The position numbers and the translations under genes were made by a program. A DNA stretch of 64,000 nt, taken from assembly GCF_036669915.1 (NCBI RefSeq), contig NC_089316.1, positions 14,076,243 through 14,140,242 on the forward strand. The letters are read 5' to 3'. The notes under the pieces are model-generated. The model saw only the letters and a list, made by a program, of their open reading frames with translations, made no database searches and was not told the origin of the DNA. Shown here piece after piece: positions 38,479 through 50,288 of the stretch (position 1 is the first letter of the stretch; the number at the start of each line of letters is the position of its first letter). This stretch comes from Pocillopora verrucosa (Eukaryota; Cnidaria; Anthozoa; Scleractinia; Pocilloporidae).

Positions 38479-39342
38479 TTAACTCTCGGGTAACAAGGGT
38501 GTCAATTGGAATCGTCCTTCATCTTTTAAAACCTGGTTGCTGATCACGCTCTTCTTGTTGCTAAGTAGCATGTTATCTTTGGTTTCGAATTCTGTAGCTT
38601 TCTGGCAACTTTCCTCTAAACTTTTGGAATTATCAAACTTTCTTTTGAAGATATAATTATCGGTTATGGTTGAACATATGACTGGGTACGAAACCGTTTG
38701 TTTCTCTTCGCAGACCGCATTTTTAAGAGTTATGTTACTCGAATGATGGTGCGCGGAACATAATGGCCTTGTGATAGCGACGTTATAACCCATGTTGTTT
38801 AGTTTTTCAAGTCTCTTCACTTCTTCCTTGCTCTCAATATAATACACATCCTGTAAGCTGTCTCTAAAGCTGACCTTTCTCTCTCTTTTGACTGATAAAC
38901 GCCCAAAAGGAAATGTTCCAGTGACTTCAGCTTCTTCACCCTCTGAGTTTTCCGAGCTGTACATTGCTGACCATTTTCTGTTGACTTCCAGCAACTTGTG
39001 TGATTTGGTTAAACGCAATTTACTCGATGATTTCCTCAATTTTCGACATTTGATTGGTCTCTTTTCACCATCACTGATAAAAACTGGGAACCGCCGCGTG
39101 GCAGATGTTCTGTTTTGCTTCTCTGTGCGGAAAGTAAGCAGGTATATACATATAATCAGAATGAAAACAACTCCAATAATGAAAATAACGATTCCTGTTA
39201 CATATCCATCAGTTCCTCCTAGTTGGATGATAGCATTTTGCGATCTCGAACCAGTCGATGAACTATACTTAAATATCGACTTTAAAACTTTCAAAGGAAC
39301 CATCGCATCGATCGATTGTCTTTTGTGCAGCCAGGTGACCAA
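38479..39342 (-). CDS. unrecognised single-pass membrane protein, 287 aa, intronless
   Basis: One uninterrupted frame of 287 codons; a second possible start is Met14. There is no cleavable signal peptide by eye. Residues about 47-71 form one strong hydrophobic segment (GIVIFIIGVVFILIICIYLL) followed by basic residues (FRTEK; RKLRKSSSKLR), so an N-out, C-in topology is likely. The roughly 215-residue cytoplasmic tail is Ser/Lys/Glu-rich and contains RKVSF at 155-159, which matches the RVxF docking motif for protein phosphatase 1. The tail has an acidic NSEGEEAE patch. I do not recognise the family. Composition and length argue against a chance frame in this AT-rich region. It lies 1.4 kb upstream of lipin on the same strand, with no sign of joint function. 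Confidence 0.65.
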   Translation of the reverse strand: MVTWLHKRQSIDAMVPLKVLKSIFKYSSSTGSRSQNAIIQLGGTDGYVTGIVIFIIGVVFILIICIYLLTFRTEKQNRTSATRRFPVFISDGEKRPIKCRKLRKSSSKLRLTKSHKLLEVNRKWSAMYSSENSEGEEAEVTGTFPFGRLSVKRERKVSFRDSLQDVYYIESKEEVKRLEKLNNMGYNVAITRPLCSAHHHSSNITLKNAVCEEKQTVSYPVICSTITDNYIFKRKFDNSKSLEESCQKATEFETKDNMLLSNKKSVISNQVLKDEGRFQLTPLLPES

Positions 39343-42300
39343 CTGACTAAAAAGGGTTTTTGAAAAAAGTCTCCAATATCAATGACAGGTGTTCGGGTGC
39401 GTCCGTCGGATGTCAGTCCGTAAAACATTTATCTTTCCATAGTTACAGGTTCACGTCAACTGATAATTTTCGGAACAAGGAGCTTGCACAACATTTAGAG
39501 TGATCTGAAATTAGACCAATTATGTCTTACGTCAGCAGACAAATTAGTGTTACGACCACTGTTATCTCGCGCTTTTTCTGAGGCTTATTCAAGTCTGCCT
39601 AGGGATGGCAAGAAAAACAGTTGAAGGTATCAGGGAATTTGGTTAATCCAGCATGTTTCGGCGAACGAGTTCCGTTTGTTTTCGATGCAAAGCCAATTGT
39701 AACGTCCCATTCTACATAGGACATAGACTTGGGTACAGCAAAAAGAAAATGGTATTTCAAAGCCTACTCTTAAGGGTTGTATGCTCGGTCAATCCCAGAC
39801 CCATTGGGAGCCGAAATCTTGTGTGACTTTTGCAATTAGATTTTAATTTAATCGTTATTTTAGCCATGGCCTGGTTCGGAACTTTTTCATCGCATCCACT
39901 TTCTTTTCGCTTATTATTTTCTTTCTATGCATAATGTCGTTTGTCACTGCCTTTAAATTGGTCAATTTTCCTCTGCATTACCTTGGCTGATCGAATAAGC
40001 ACGTTGTTTAACGTTTTTTCCCTTGTTGTCAATGTGCTGTGAAAAAGACACTTCACTTCCTCGTGAGACTCGTCAACCTCTTCCCAGATTTCTCGTAGGC
40101 AAAAGGAAAGAGAAGGTTTTTCCAGTCCAAAACAACAATGGATGTGACCTAACGAATCAACTCAAACAGTAACTTTCTTACTTCCTTATCGGTAAAATAA
40201 CTAACTCCTCTCGTAACTCTCAACTGCTCAGAGATTGACCTTCTAAACCATTTTTTTTATGTTATTTTTATTAAAGAATTGGTCCATACTTAGCGTGCGT
40301 ATAGTGAGTTATGGATGCATGAAGGAAGTTTAGAGAGCACGAGGGAAGCGTTAGAGTTGCTCGAGGCGCGACATTGCAGTTTGTGTCAAAAAATTTGAAT
40401 ATTCTGAAATTGTATCGTTTTGAAATTAAAAATTCTCTATTGAACGGTACTTTTAGGAAATATTAACACTTAAAATAATATCAACCGTTAGAAAAACGAA
40501 GCGAAAAACTTATTAATTTCTTGCATTTACGAGACCCGTGTGGTAGATTTACCCTGCTTGAATTTAAAACCAGAAAATTGCGTAGCCTTGTATAGAAAAT
40601 TCCGAAATTGTACAACTTGATTTCAAAACAAAATCTACCATTGCAAAACACTTTTGGGACATACCAACACTTCAAAATAATAATCACCGTTCTCATATAG
40701 ACTTTACCGACGTCGTAAAGCGTCAATTGAAGCCAGAAAGCTCAGTTTTGTTTTTAGCTCTAATTCATATCGTCGCTTGAAAGAGCTTTATGCTAATTGC
40801 TTTTCGACACGAGTATTATTTAACATATACTCTTTCCGTTTTGAGCTCCAAAAGGTCTATCCCAATCAGGATAAATTGGAAAAAAATTGGAAAGTTTTGA
40901 AATCTCTCGGCTTAACTCGACGGAACCTTCAATCGAAGTGAAATTGCATGATGCACGGCCGTGCGGTACATAAGGATTTTTACCATGGCAGCTCCTTAGG
41001 AAACAGGTAGAACTTGCGCGCCCGCTACGTTATAATGACAAATAGTGTCCCTTTTTGGTATAAGGTTTGTTTCCATTTGAAGAATACAAACAAAATTGGC
41101 GTTACTTGTTGATTGTCTTTTTTTATCGTTATTTTTTCTTTTTGTTCTAATTAACAAAAAAGTTTCGGCTTTAGCATCCAATTAGTGCTATTTTGAGAAA
41201 GCAAATTTTGTGATAATGTGTTTGTTTCTGGGAGGATTGGTCTTTTTTATTTTTTTCATCCTTTTTTTTTTGTTTTGTTTTTTTGGTTGCTATCGACAAG
41301 AAAGTTTCGACTCAAGTAGATTTTCTGAAAACAGTTGTTCTTTGCATTTCTTTCCTTTTTTTAAACCAGTTATCAAGTGGCACGATACTTCTTACTTTCA
41401 AGTTATAATAATTTGTGGAAAAGAAAATTAATTCGTGAAACATCCTGTCCAGTTGTTTTCACTCTTAGTTCCTTCTCCGTCGTCGTCGCCATTTGAAGAG
41501 TTTAGTTTGTGCCCATACTTCAGCCTCAGGCGAAAAATGTCAAGAAAATATTCTCCTCATACTCGCACTCGAGTTATAAATCTGATCATATCTGTAATGC
41601 TGCAATATAATCGCTTTCAAAATCAGATTACCCTGATTATATTAAGGATAATAAGAAATCTTTAACTGCACACAGCAACGCTAATTGGTTTGCTTTCATT
41701 TCCTGACCTTCCATGTGTTTATTCATAATGCAACCATTGTTCCGGAAAAGTCTAGGTGTCCATATTTTTCTTTGATTGACATTTAAGGTACTCCTACAGC
41801 CCATCCCAATAAAACACCATTTACAAACTTTCAGTCTCATTTGGGGCTGCTTGACTGAACCACATTTGGTTCATACTCAAGACATACCTCATGAACAAAT
41901 TAATCCCCGTCTCACACTTCTCTGGCTCTTTAACGTTTCCCCCTTTTTCTCTGAGAAGGCTCAACAATAACCTGAAACCAAACATATTCCTTTCATCCAC
42001 CTCAGAAATCTCCTCGAAGGGATATGTAAGTGATCACCATCCTGGTTCAAGGAAAAGATAGGCATGGAGGCATTTAAATTACGCATTGAGACATTAAAAT
42101 TAGTAGATGGCTCTAAATATAAACAAAAGATGGTAGTAACATTAAAATCACATAGCCATAATCACACTGAATCGCACTTATAGATCCCACAAAAGTTTCC
42201 AAAACATCCGTGATGGACATGACACTATCGATGTAATTTAACTAAGTCAACAACTACGAACTAATCCTGGATACCAAAGGAGTAAACTAGTCTTGACGCT

Positions 42301-42465
42301 GTGTAAGTTGTCATTTCTGCATAGCTTAACATCATCCTCCAGTGACGTTTATGAGTCATCCAAGAGATAATTGCACGCATGATTTTGTCCAATGATATAT
42401 TTAGGCGATTAAAAACTCGGTAAAATCAAGTTGTGGTTTGCTGAGTAACAGATTAATTAAATATT
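39343..42465. other. intergenic, no gene seen
   Basis: No recognisable exon. A diverged duplication of about 95 bp is visible at 40405-40495 and 40603-40700, sharing GAAATTGTA and AACACTT...AAAATAAT...TCA. Homopolymer T runs lie near 41240-41280. Confidence 0.45.
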
Positions 42466-42659
42466 TCAGTCAACCATAGACCCAAAACTAAGCATGTTCC
42501 TTTGAGATAAGTCACAAACATCTTCTTTCTCGCCTTCAGCTCGTGGAGATTCAACCTGTGGTGCATTTGTCTCCATGACTAAACGTCGCGATTTTCGTAA
42601 TGACTCATCAGATGTATCTAAACTTTGTCGAGCACTACGCTTTCGTTTCCTGGTCTTTC
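42466..42659 (-). CDS. basic Lys/Arg-rich candidate exon, copy 1
   Basis: The frame begins after a possible acceptor (ATGATAG at 42660-42666) and ends at a TGA at 42466. It gives KTRKRKRSARQSLDTSDESL and then LRKSRR, an acidic patch (EGEKEDVCDL) and a short tail. The basic stretch looks like a nuclear localisation signal. A related copy lies just upstream at 42755-42982. No preceding exon could be identified, so it may be the 3' exon of an unseen gene or a duplicated fragment. Confidence 0.3.
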
Positions 42660-42754
42660 CTATCATTTGCAAATAGAGTCAACCGCTTATTCTTAATGTC
42701 AATATTTTAGAATTTAAAACAGTAGCGAATCGCGGGTTTTTCAGGAACGAGTGA

Positions 42755-42982
42755 ATATTTCAGTCAACCATAAACTAGAAAAAATGTGCTGTTGCTGTGT
42801 CAGTCGGTTCACCCATATCCTCTGTGGGTAGATTCGGAAGCTCAATCTTCGCCTTTGTTAAAGGTGACTCAGTTTGATGTTCCTCTGCCTCCATGTGGCG
42901 AAACATGGGGATTTTCGCAAAGGCTGACCAGATTCTATGTCGAAACGTTCAGTGGCACCGCGTTTTCGTTTCCTTTTGTTTC
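42755..42982 (-). pseudogene. basic candidate exon, copy 2, frameshifted
   Basis: It follows a good acceptor (ACTTTCAG). It starts KRKRKRGATERFDIESGQPL, then LRKSP, collinear with copy 1. Near the conserved ATGGAG it has two extra bases relative to copy 1, so the continuing frame stops early. The frame that resumes homology is MEAEEHQTESPLTKAK. Both copies end in the same TATGGTTGACTGAAATATT. That marks a tandem segmental duplication with decay of this copy. Confidence 0.4.
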
Positions 42983-43308
42983 CTGAAAGTTTAAAAAGAA
43001 GAAAAGAAAGTCAACTACCTATGCATGATATTCATTCTTTCACCTAAAACAACGTGAGATAGATGCAATAAAATCAAGACTCTTGTTAGTGGGAATGTTC
43101 ATATCTTATGTGTCTCAGTAGGAACAAGCATCTTAAGGTTGACGCTGGTTTACAAGAATATGCGCAGTTTCGTCGGAAGTGTTGTTTTTAGCAGATGGCT
43201 CCACATTATAGGTTGTTTCCAGACCAATATCTATCGATCTTCCAGATATCGATAAAGAACTCGAGTGATTGAAAGGACTCTGTGCAGTGAATGATGGAGG
43301 GTACCCTA

Positions 43309-43769
43309 TCACATGTATCTCTTATACGGGAAAATTATTCTTCTATGACCACTGCTCACGATGTCTTGACAGGAAGAATCTTTCTTGGCGCCTTCAGGAA
43401 TGTTCCAGAAGACAATATTGTTTCTTTTTGATCGGTTCTCGAGGTCTTCGAGTCTTTTTTCCAATATGGCAATCCGAGTGCAGTCCACTTTATTACTCAA
43501 GGTATCTTTTAACGTCTCCACCCCTTATTAGTAAAATCAAGCCCTTGTTGTAGGTCGTGAATCTCACCCGACAGGTTAGCAGTTTTGGACTCGAGTTGTT
43601 GAAGCTTAAGAGACAAGACATCATGGCGGCCTTGGCTGTCCGAGTCAAGCTTATCGACTTTTACCACCAAACTCTTGACTAGTCGGGTTACTTCTTCGAA
43701 ATTGTTATCACTGGGCATTCCTTCTTGTGAGTTAGTTGTTCCTTTACATGAACGTAGAATTTTGCTCAT
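43309..43769 (-). pseudogene. LINE ORF1-like fragment (L1-type coiled-coil/RRM protein)
   Basis: Two frames on the minus strand join by a one-base shift near 43515. The first has a coiled-coil pattern (LVKSLVVKVDKLDSD, LKLQQLESKTANLSGEI). The second has LEKRLEDLENRSKRNNIVF and IPEG, the hallmark of L1-like ORF1 between coiled coil and RRM. It ends soon after the hallmark, so the RNA-binding and C-terminal domains are missing. No ORF2 lies downstream. This is a truncated, frameshifted relic. Confidence 0.75.
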
Positions 43770-43857
43770 GCTCGCCAGGGCGGTCTTAAGGGTTTTAGGA
43801 GCGGAGCACGGAGTGGCATGTCCTCATGTCAAAATCTCTAAGGGTTATGACTAAAGC

Positions 43858-44005
43858 TCTGAATATTACATATCTAAATTGCATCTGGTGTCAATATCTC
43901 AATTAAGTTCAATAAATTATTAACCGCGCATTTTTGATATTTTTTAGCCTTCATGGGCCGTCTCAAACGTCTTTTTACAAAGTAACTTTTGGCCGGAGGC
44001 CGTTA
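43858..44005. repeat. inverted copy of the 4.5/5.3-kb repeat
   Basis: The reverse complement matches 4490-4640: CGGCCTCCGGCCAAAAGT, the TTTGAGACGGCCCATGAAGG stretch and ATATTGAC. It is one more member of the dispersed family. Confidence 0.7.
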
Positions 44006-45888
44006 AGAGAGGAAAGGGAGACAAGGCTTGCAACTTGGTGGCTGCCAGTCGCGACTTCCTCCATCTCAAATTGGAATTAACACCAGTCTACTGAAAATCC
44101 CTCCTAACTAGCGACGGTTATCAATGAGATGTTGCACTATCTCTTCGCCAGATTTCAGCTTCAACCCTCCAATCCAAAATGTGTCTGCGAGTTACGCCAA
44201 CCAACGAATCCGCTGGAAGCGAAACGCTGTGAACTTCGCTCTGGACGCCTCGATCACCCCGAAATTCTTCAAGCATCAAGGGCGATAATGTTAATTTACA
44301 GTCGTGTTCCCTATTCCAGGGTCATGTGCAATGAATTGATTATTCCAGCCGAAAGGTTTGCCGCGGTAACCAAACCGTTAGAGGACCTCGCACTTTCAAA
44401 CTTCCGTTCAATTATTAACACTCAGAGTAGGTGACTGCTAATTGCTCCTAATGATTTTACATACCCTTATACTAGTACTGTGAATGTCGCCATAGTTAAA
44501 GTCGGACGTCAAGGAGAATTAAAACATATTTCTATTTTAAAGTATTCTTCATTATACCCGAAAACGAACTTTCAGACAGTGTTCAGATCTTTTTAATGTT
44601 TATTTTATTTGATCACTTTTCTTTTATAAAAACCAGGTTCTGGAGGTTCCGCAGGTTCCGGAAGTGTCTGCGGTCTGCTGCTCCTCGGTTTAGAAACCCC
44701 TTGCTTGACCGCTGAGCAACAGCACATGTGCTCAAATCAGGAAAGGTGAAAAACCCTTCACAGATAGTAGTTAGTCTGACCACGAAAGTTACATTCCTTT
44801 GTTAGCCTTTCTCTCCATTGTTAGCGTAAATATTTGTCATCGCGATTTTGTCTCAAATTAGTTGTCTCTTGTTTTTCGGCAGTTTGTTTTCCCACCTGTA
44901 TTTTGAAAATTTGAGCTGATTATTTTCTCGGCGTCGTAGTACTTATCCGTGTATTGTTCATTGCATAACTTCATTTGGCTTATTGTTATCCGTAGAAAAA
45001 AACAGTATACAATATTTGTAGCACGCATTGATAATTAGTTCATGTTTGTAACCGTACAGATTTTGAAAGTAACCGTTTTTGGTTGTGTTCTTGAGTTCGA
45101 TCTATTACTATAGTCGAACTATAGAGTAATATGTAAATGTGACTAATTGCTAAGCACAGCTACTTTATTTCTAGTCCGGATTAGTTATCTTATCCGTTTC
45201 AGTGAAAATTCACTGGGCCTAAAGTTTGTGTTTCTCGAAGCACCCGTAAACTCGGGCACGATCAAATATTGCAGGCCGTTACCAATATCTACCGTGTGCT
45301 TTACGCTTGTCCGAGTGAGATGGAAAAAGACTTGGCACTATCCTTGATCGTTACATTCAAAGCGCACTGAATAAGACGCACGCTCGTTGGGACTACCCCG
45401 TTAGGTGTAACTTCCATTTTGTCGTTGTGTCAAAGGAGTGTAACCAAGAGATCAAGTTTTTTGCGTTATTGTTTAATATTCAAGTGATAACCAGTTTCTT
45501 ACTGCGACTCGATTCGATAATCTCGATGAGTGACTTGTTATTTTCTGTGAGGTTTTCACGTACTTCACATGGATAGCCGAATCACATATGACATATTTAC
45601 ATTATTTCAGAACACAGCAGGGTGAGAGGTAGGTGTATGGAGATTTTAGGTTAGTTCCATTCAATGTTTTAAATATGAACTGCTGTTCTGTATTTACAGA
45701 TTGTGGAGTTCGTGGCGGCCATGTTGGCATTCTGTGTTCAGTTTTAGCGGGAAAAAATTGCTATTGTGCAGTGCTCGCCCAGCAATCAAATGGTCTGTGG
45801 TTTTCTGGCTATGTTAAGGTACATTTTCTTTTGTTTCCTTATAATCGCAGTGACCGTGTCCACTTTTTAATTCAGGGCTGTAGCCAGT
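44006..45888. other. intergenic, no gene seen
   Basis: The plus-strand frames at 44129-44434 and 45633-45890 have no recognisable domain or paired splice sites. I would not annotate them. Confidence 0.45.
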
Positions 45889-47345
45889 AAAACAATAATT
45901 AGATTAAAAAGTTAGTTTTCGGATTAAATTCTTGAACAAAACATTTACTCTATGGTTGGTGTTAAATTCTTGAACAAAACATCTACAAGATAACATAAAA
46001 GTTGTTTTCAAGAGGGTGTGGGTAAAATTAACCCCAATGGTGTTGGCGGCTTTCATGTAAACTTCTAAGGGTTTTGTTTACTTATTAAACACCTGGTTTC
46101 GAAGTGAATTGGTTTAGTGCATATATTTGCAAAAGGTATTGATTAATACCACGTAGGATGTGTTTCAAGTGATTTGTGCATGCAAAAGCTATGGCTGATT
46201 TTGAGTGAACTGCATAGCTTTCAATTTAATTCATAACCACATCCTGATAATTATGATCACATCATGATGATATTTTACATAAATTAACAATAAAATACTG
46301 GGGCTGTCACACACAGAGAAGACCAATTTATTTTCAGATCACAGACTACAACTAAAGCCAGATTATCAGAAATTAATCTATGTTCACAGGGTTCTCCCTA
46401 GTTTTCAGCACAACTGGTAAGGGACCTTTTCAAATAAGTAAAGCACATTTGCAGCTTCAGGTGGCTAGTCATTCTCAACTTTGTCATTCCCTAAAGCATA
46501 CAGTACATCGTGCCCATCAAAAATTCTCTATTGAAAAATTCATAATTCAAAAGACACATCTTTATGTTCAGAGGTTGAACAAAACAAAGTAAAATTTTGT
46601 TAAAAAGCATTATATTTGACTATGCTCTTTCCAACTGCTTACAATGTAAACTGGTCTCTCTTCGATTTTGGGTGGTATCTGAGGTGTCACTTACATGGCA
46701 TATTGCAGTGTCAGCTGCAAATCGCATCATTGTGAAATCGAATCACAATTCGTGTTCTAATCGTCTCAAATTCAGAACTTTTACACTGTCGAGAGATTTT
46801 ATTTTCAAGGCTCCTTTCAAACCATTGTCTGAAACACATTTCAAGTAGAATTTCACGATGAAGACTAGCTTTGTCCCCATGTCCATTACTGGACAGAAAC
46901 GATAGCATTGTTTGCTGCCGTTTCATCATGGAAACTGAACAACTAAACGACGCCACATTTGTACATACAGAGAACTGACAAATGTCATGAGATTTAGCAG
47001 AAAGCCCATGAAAAATCACTCTAACTTGCTTTGAAATTCAAAAGGTACCAGTCGGTGTTAGCTAACTAAAGCACATGTAGATCTATAATAGTGCACACTA
47101 TTGGCTTGTTGTTACACTTTCTTACCAGATTAGCTTACCATAAATACATATTTTTTTAAGGGTTCTGGGCGTTTGCAGGCAGTGATGAGTGCTCTGACTT
47201 ACAAGCAGTAAATTTTACCGGTTGCCACCTGACAAGGAGAACCCTGTGTTCACTGGTTTCATTAAAATTATCTCCAGTGTCTCTCCACTAATTTCCGTGT
47301 AAAACTCAGTGGAATTGGACTTTGATGTCACAGGTCCCTTATACT
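45889..47345 (-). repeat. direct repeat copy 1, split by a DNA transposon
   Basis: Segments 45889-46386 and 47247-47345 together match 50289-50845 in the same orientation. They share AAACAATAATTAGA, TAAATTCTTGAA, GAGGGTG, TGCATGC and TTAGTGGAGA (minus strand). The 860 bp between them is an insertion. In minus sense the right part keeps a short frame with PVTS, then EISGETLEII, then MK, also present in copy 2. The two may be terminal repeats of the Gypsy relic between them, but no clean TG...CA ends are visible. Confidence 0.7.
46387..47246. mobile_element. 860-bp TIR DNA transposon, non-autonomous
   Basis: The ends are CAGGGTTCTCC and its complement, with weaker inverted similarity for about 33 bp (CAACTGGTAA against CAACCGGTAA). 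TGTTCA flanks both sides (46381-46386 and 47247-47252), a 6-7-bp target duplication. Comparison with the uninterrupted copy at 50.75 kb confirms the insertion point. A 102-codon minus-strand frame inside contains MMKRQQTMLSFLSS, which looks like the start of some hAT-type proteins. The element may therefore be an internal-deletion derivative. Superfamily is unassigned. Confidence 0.85.
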
Positions 47346-48354
47346 TCTTTATACTTCTTGTTTTATATGGTTTATCTTTCCTCTTTTGAGAAGCTACCAT
47401 TGACATCATAGTCATACTGAGGCAGTTTGGGTTTAAAGGAGCTACCTTGTTGTCTAATTTGGACATATAAAGATCTTGGTATGGACTGGAGGCTGAGGAT
47501 TGTTCATGCTACGTGCATCAAAATGCTTGTATGAATGGCCATTGAAGAGTTCCTGAAGCATAACTTAAGAGCTACTTTGTGGTAGTCTTTTGTGATTGAT
47601 CATAGATTTGATCAATGATGTAATCAAATGTGTTGTCTGAAGCAACTTTCTCAGTGGAGAAACATTTTGTTATATGGGGGTGATGTTTTTATCCACTATG
47701 GGGTTTTGTGAGTATGCAGCAAAGTTAGCAGTGTCCTTGATGTACAATTCATTTTCAGTGAAGAGAATAAGATAGGAAGCTAAGTAATTCAATAGGTCAA
47801 TGCAGAAGGCCCATGTGCCAACTAACCGACATTTGAGGTTTCCCTTGGTGATTTCTTTGTGTTTGACAGACATTGTAAAGATACTTGACCTATCTTTTAG
47901 TTAACAAAGAAGTGGAAACAACTCTGAGACCTACATGTCGTGTGCCTATGAGTCCTAAGGGATATGCACAAGACCACAGACCTAATGTGTTAACACATAT
48001 GAGTTTTGACAGGTCCATAATTTGATTTTATTCACTGGCAGGGTTGACTTGAAATTTCTGCTAAAAACACTTTGAGAGAGCTTTAGATCTGGAAGGTAGT
48101 ATTATCATATAATAATAGTAATAACTATGATAATAAAAGTAGGAAGGATGGAAAATTTAAAGTATTGTTTGCAGCCAGTTAGTCATCTCAAGGGTGTCCA
48201 CTTTTAAATTGAACATGATTTTAATGTGAATTTCGCCTTGATATGTTAATCTTAACTGAATTGATTGAATGATTTAGCTCTACACTCGTAGTGTCAATTT
48301 TTTACAAGAAACTTCATTTCCTAGTGAAATTGACTTGACCTGGTGAAGTTGGAC
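47346..48354. other. no gene seen; probably decayed transposon DNA
   Basis: It lies between the repeat copy and the Gypsy integrase relic. Short frames only; no motif recognised. Confidence 0.4.
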
Positions 48355-49920
48355 TTATAGCAGATTGTACATGTAACTTACCATGATATGTAATTTACCT
48401 TGATACGAGAACAGGTCACAGCCAATTTTCTCCCAAGCCTGTTCAGGGATTTCATCGCTCTTAAAGGTTTCCTTGCAATGTGCCTGGTAGAACACTTGGC
48501 AAGTTGTGCATGATTTAATCCACTCTTTGAACTCAGCATTCATGCCAGGCCAGAACACATGTTGGCAGGCACTCTCCAAGCATATTCCTTGGCCTTGATG
48601 ATGCACATAGATGTCTTTCTTGATCAAAGTAAGGGACTCTTTTATGAGGGTAACACTATACAGTAATTAAAATAACTGACAAACCTGTGTCCCTCTAAAA
48701 GTAAAATACATTTCGATCAAAAACCTACACCTAATACTAAAGGTTAAAAGTTTTAAAATTAGTGGCAGATATATCTTAAAATGGTTCCAATAAAATATTT
48801 CTAATAGAGATTGTAAAAAATAGGTGATAAAAATGAAGATGCAATATGGAAAATAATCATTTATAGCAATTAATTCCAGTTTGTTAATAAACTATGGGCA
48901 ATATTTTTACAGTTTGTATTGTGCTAATGTATTTCAAACCATCTCTTTGACCTGTGAGAGTTTAAGACAGATTTCAGTAATTTTGTCATGAGAGATTTCA
49001 AGGACATCTCAGTTCTTATGGATTTGGATACCTTATTCCAGTCTTTTGCAGTTCTTTCAGCAAAGGTGCATCCCCTCTCTTCAAAGGTGTTTCTGTAAAG
49101 GGGGTACAATAGATTTAGATTAGATTACAATATGTCATGTTTCTTGAGTGAGTGTCATTATCATTACCTCTATTACATGATGTCCATACGGTAGGTCTCC
49201 GAGGTCCTATTTCCTTTGGGATGAATTATCTTCCTCCTTGCAAAAGTAGGCTATCAGTGAGTGCCAGTTTATTGTGGATGCTGAAGTGTGGTGTAAGAAA
49301 AGAGTGTAGTTGGGAGTTTTCCTCTGACCACCCTCTGGGATGATTTGCTTCTGTGATAGGAGAGCTGGTTCACTGTTGGTGGTTGATGGATCTCCCATAT
49401 TCTTTCATTGGACATCACAAGGAAGGTCACAACATTGATAGTTTTGTATTCTTCATATTTGTCTTTTGCTGGTTTGTGGGAGGTGTGCCTGGCTCAGGGT
49501 GTCTGCCAGTAACATTTCTTTGCAATTTTGATGTTGTACTTTGATGTAATCGGCAAGTGCCAAAACCAACATGCCTTGGAAGGGCTCTATTGAGGGGCTT
49601 TTTTGTGATACCCTCTAGCGGTTTGTGGTTTAAATAGACAGTTATGCAGCAACTGTTGGTGTGTGCAAGGGGTTTTCCTTCCTGTAGGTGCTTGATTTAT
49701 TGAAAAGCTTTGTCACAAGTAGGGTCCCAGGTCCATTCAGTATCAGAATCCCTTGGGTCACTGATGGTATGCACAACACCAGTGAGTTAAGGGGAAAATT
49801 TTGAGAGGTAGTTGGTAGTCCCTCTCAGTCTTTTGACACCTGCTTTGTCTAAAGGTGGCTCCATCTTGAGTATGGTTTCAATCTTGGAGGGGTTGGGTTT
49901 AAACTGCTGCTGCTGCATAT
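48355..49920 (-). pseudogene. Ty3/Gypsy pol relic (RT end, RNase H, integrase head)
   Basis: In minus order: the end of reverse transcriptase (FKPNPSKIETILKMEPP, VKRL, NYLSKF) at 49.79-49.90 kb; a broken RNase H region (TWDPTCDKAFQ, LNHKPLEGITKKPLNRA) at 49.55-49.77 kb; and the integrase zinc-binding head (VFWPGMNAEFKEWIKSCTTC, then EQAWEKIGCDLFSYQGK) at 48355-48627. Stops and shifts separate the pieces. The first His pair of the zinc site is altered. A LINE fragment sits between RNase H and integrase. Gag, protease and most of RT are absent. Confidence 0.8.
48924..49109 (-). pseudogene. LINE ORF2 C-terminal fragment inside the Gypsy relic
   Basis: The frame contains FEERGCTFAERTAKDWNKV and then LKSLMTKLLKSVL. 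This is the pattern seen just after the RT domain at the C-terminus of many CR1/RTE/Jockey-type LINE proteins. The stop at 48924 probably is the real ORF2 stop, with 3' UTR below it. A 5'-truncated LINE insertion is likely. Confidence 0.6.
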
Positions 49921-49937
49921 AACAATATGACCCATGA

Positions 49938-50288
49938 ATGAAATTTGTCATAATCCAAAGGGACACAACAGCCCAGAGAAGAAATTTAATCCAGTGGACA
50001 ATGTGGATGCAGCTGGATGAACTGGTGCTTCTCTCCCATAGCCAACAGCAGATGCAATATAAGACCTTTTTGCTAAGAGCCACCTCAACCCAAATTGGCC
50101 ATAACATGCAGAAGGAAAAGAACAAGATCCTCAAACTCAACACCAGCATCCCAGAACCAATAACTCCAGATGGGGAGCCACTAGAGGTGTTGGGAACATT
50201 TATCTGTCTAGATAGCATCATCAACAGCCAAGGTGGCACAGATGCAGATGTCACAGCACAAATTGGCAAGGCCAAAGATGTCTTGATT
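49938..50288 (+). pseudogene. LINE reverse transcriptase fragment
   Basis: The plus-strand frame contains LDELVLLSHSQQQMQYKT, KEKNKILKLNTS, GEPLEVLGTFICLDSIINSQ and GGTDADVTAQIGKAK. This is the RT palm/thumb and connection of a non-LTR element; the DD-type box is degenerate (LDELVLLS in place of VDDLALLS). It is in opposite orientation to the Gypsy relic beside it and ends exactly where the 50.3-kb repeat begins. Confidence 0.8.

Noticed and set aside
38888..39346. 152-codon plus-strand frame
   Set aside because: Antisense shadow of the 287-residue minus-strand gene, whose hydrophobic segment and composition are more protein-like.
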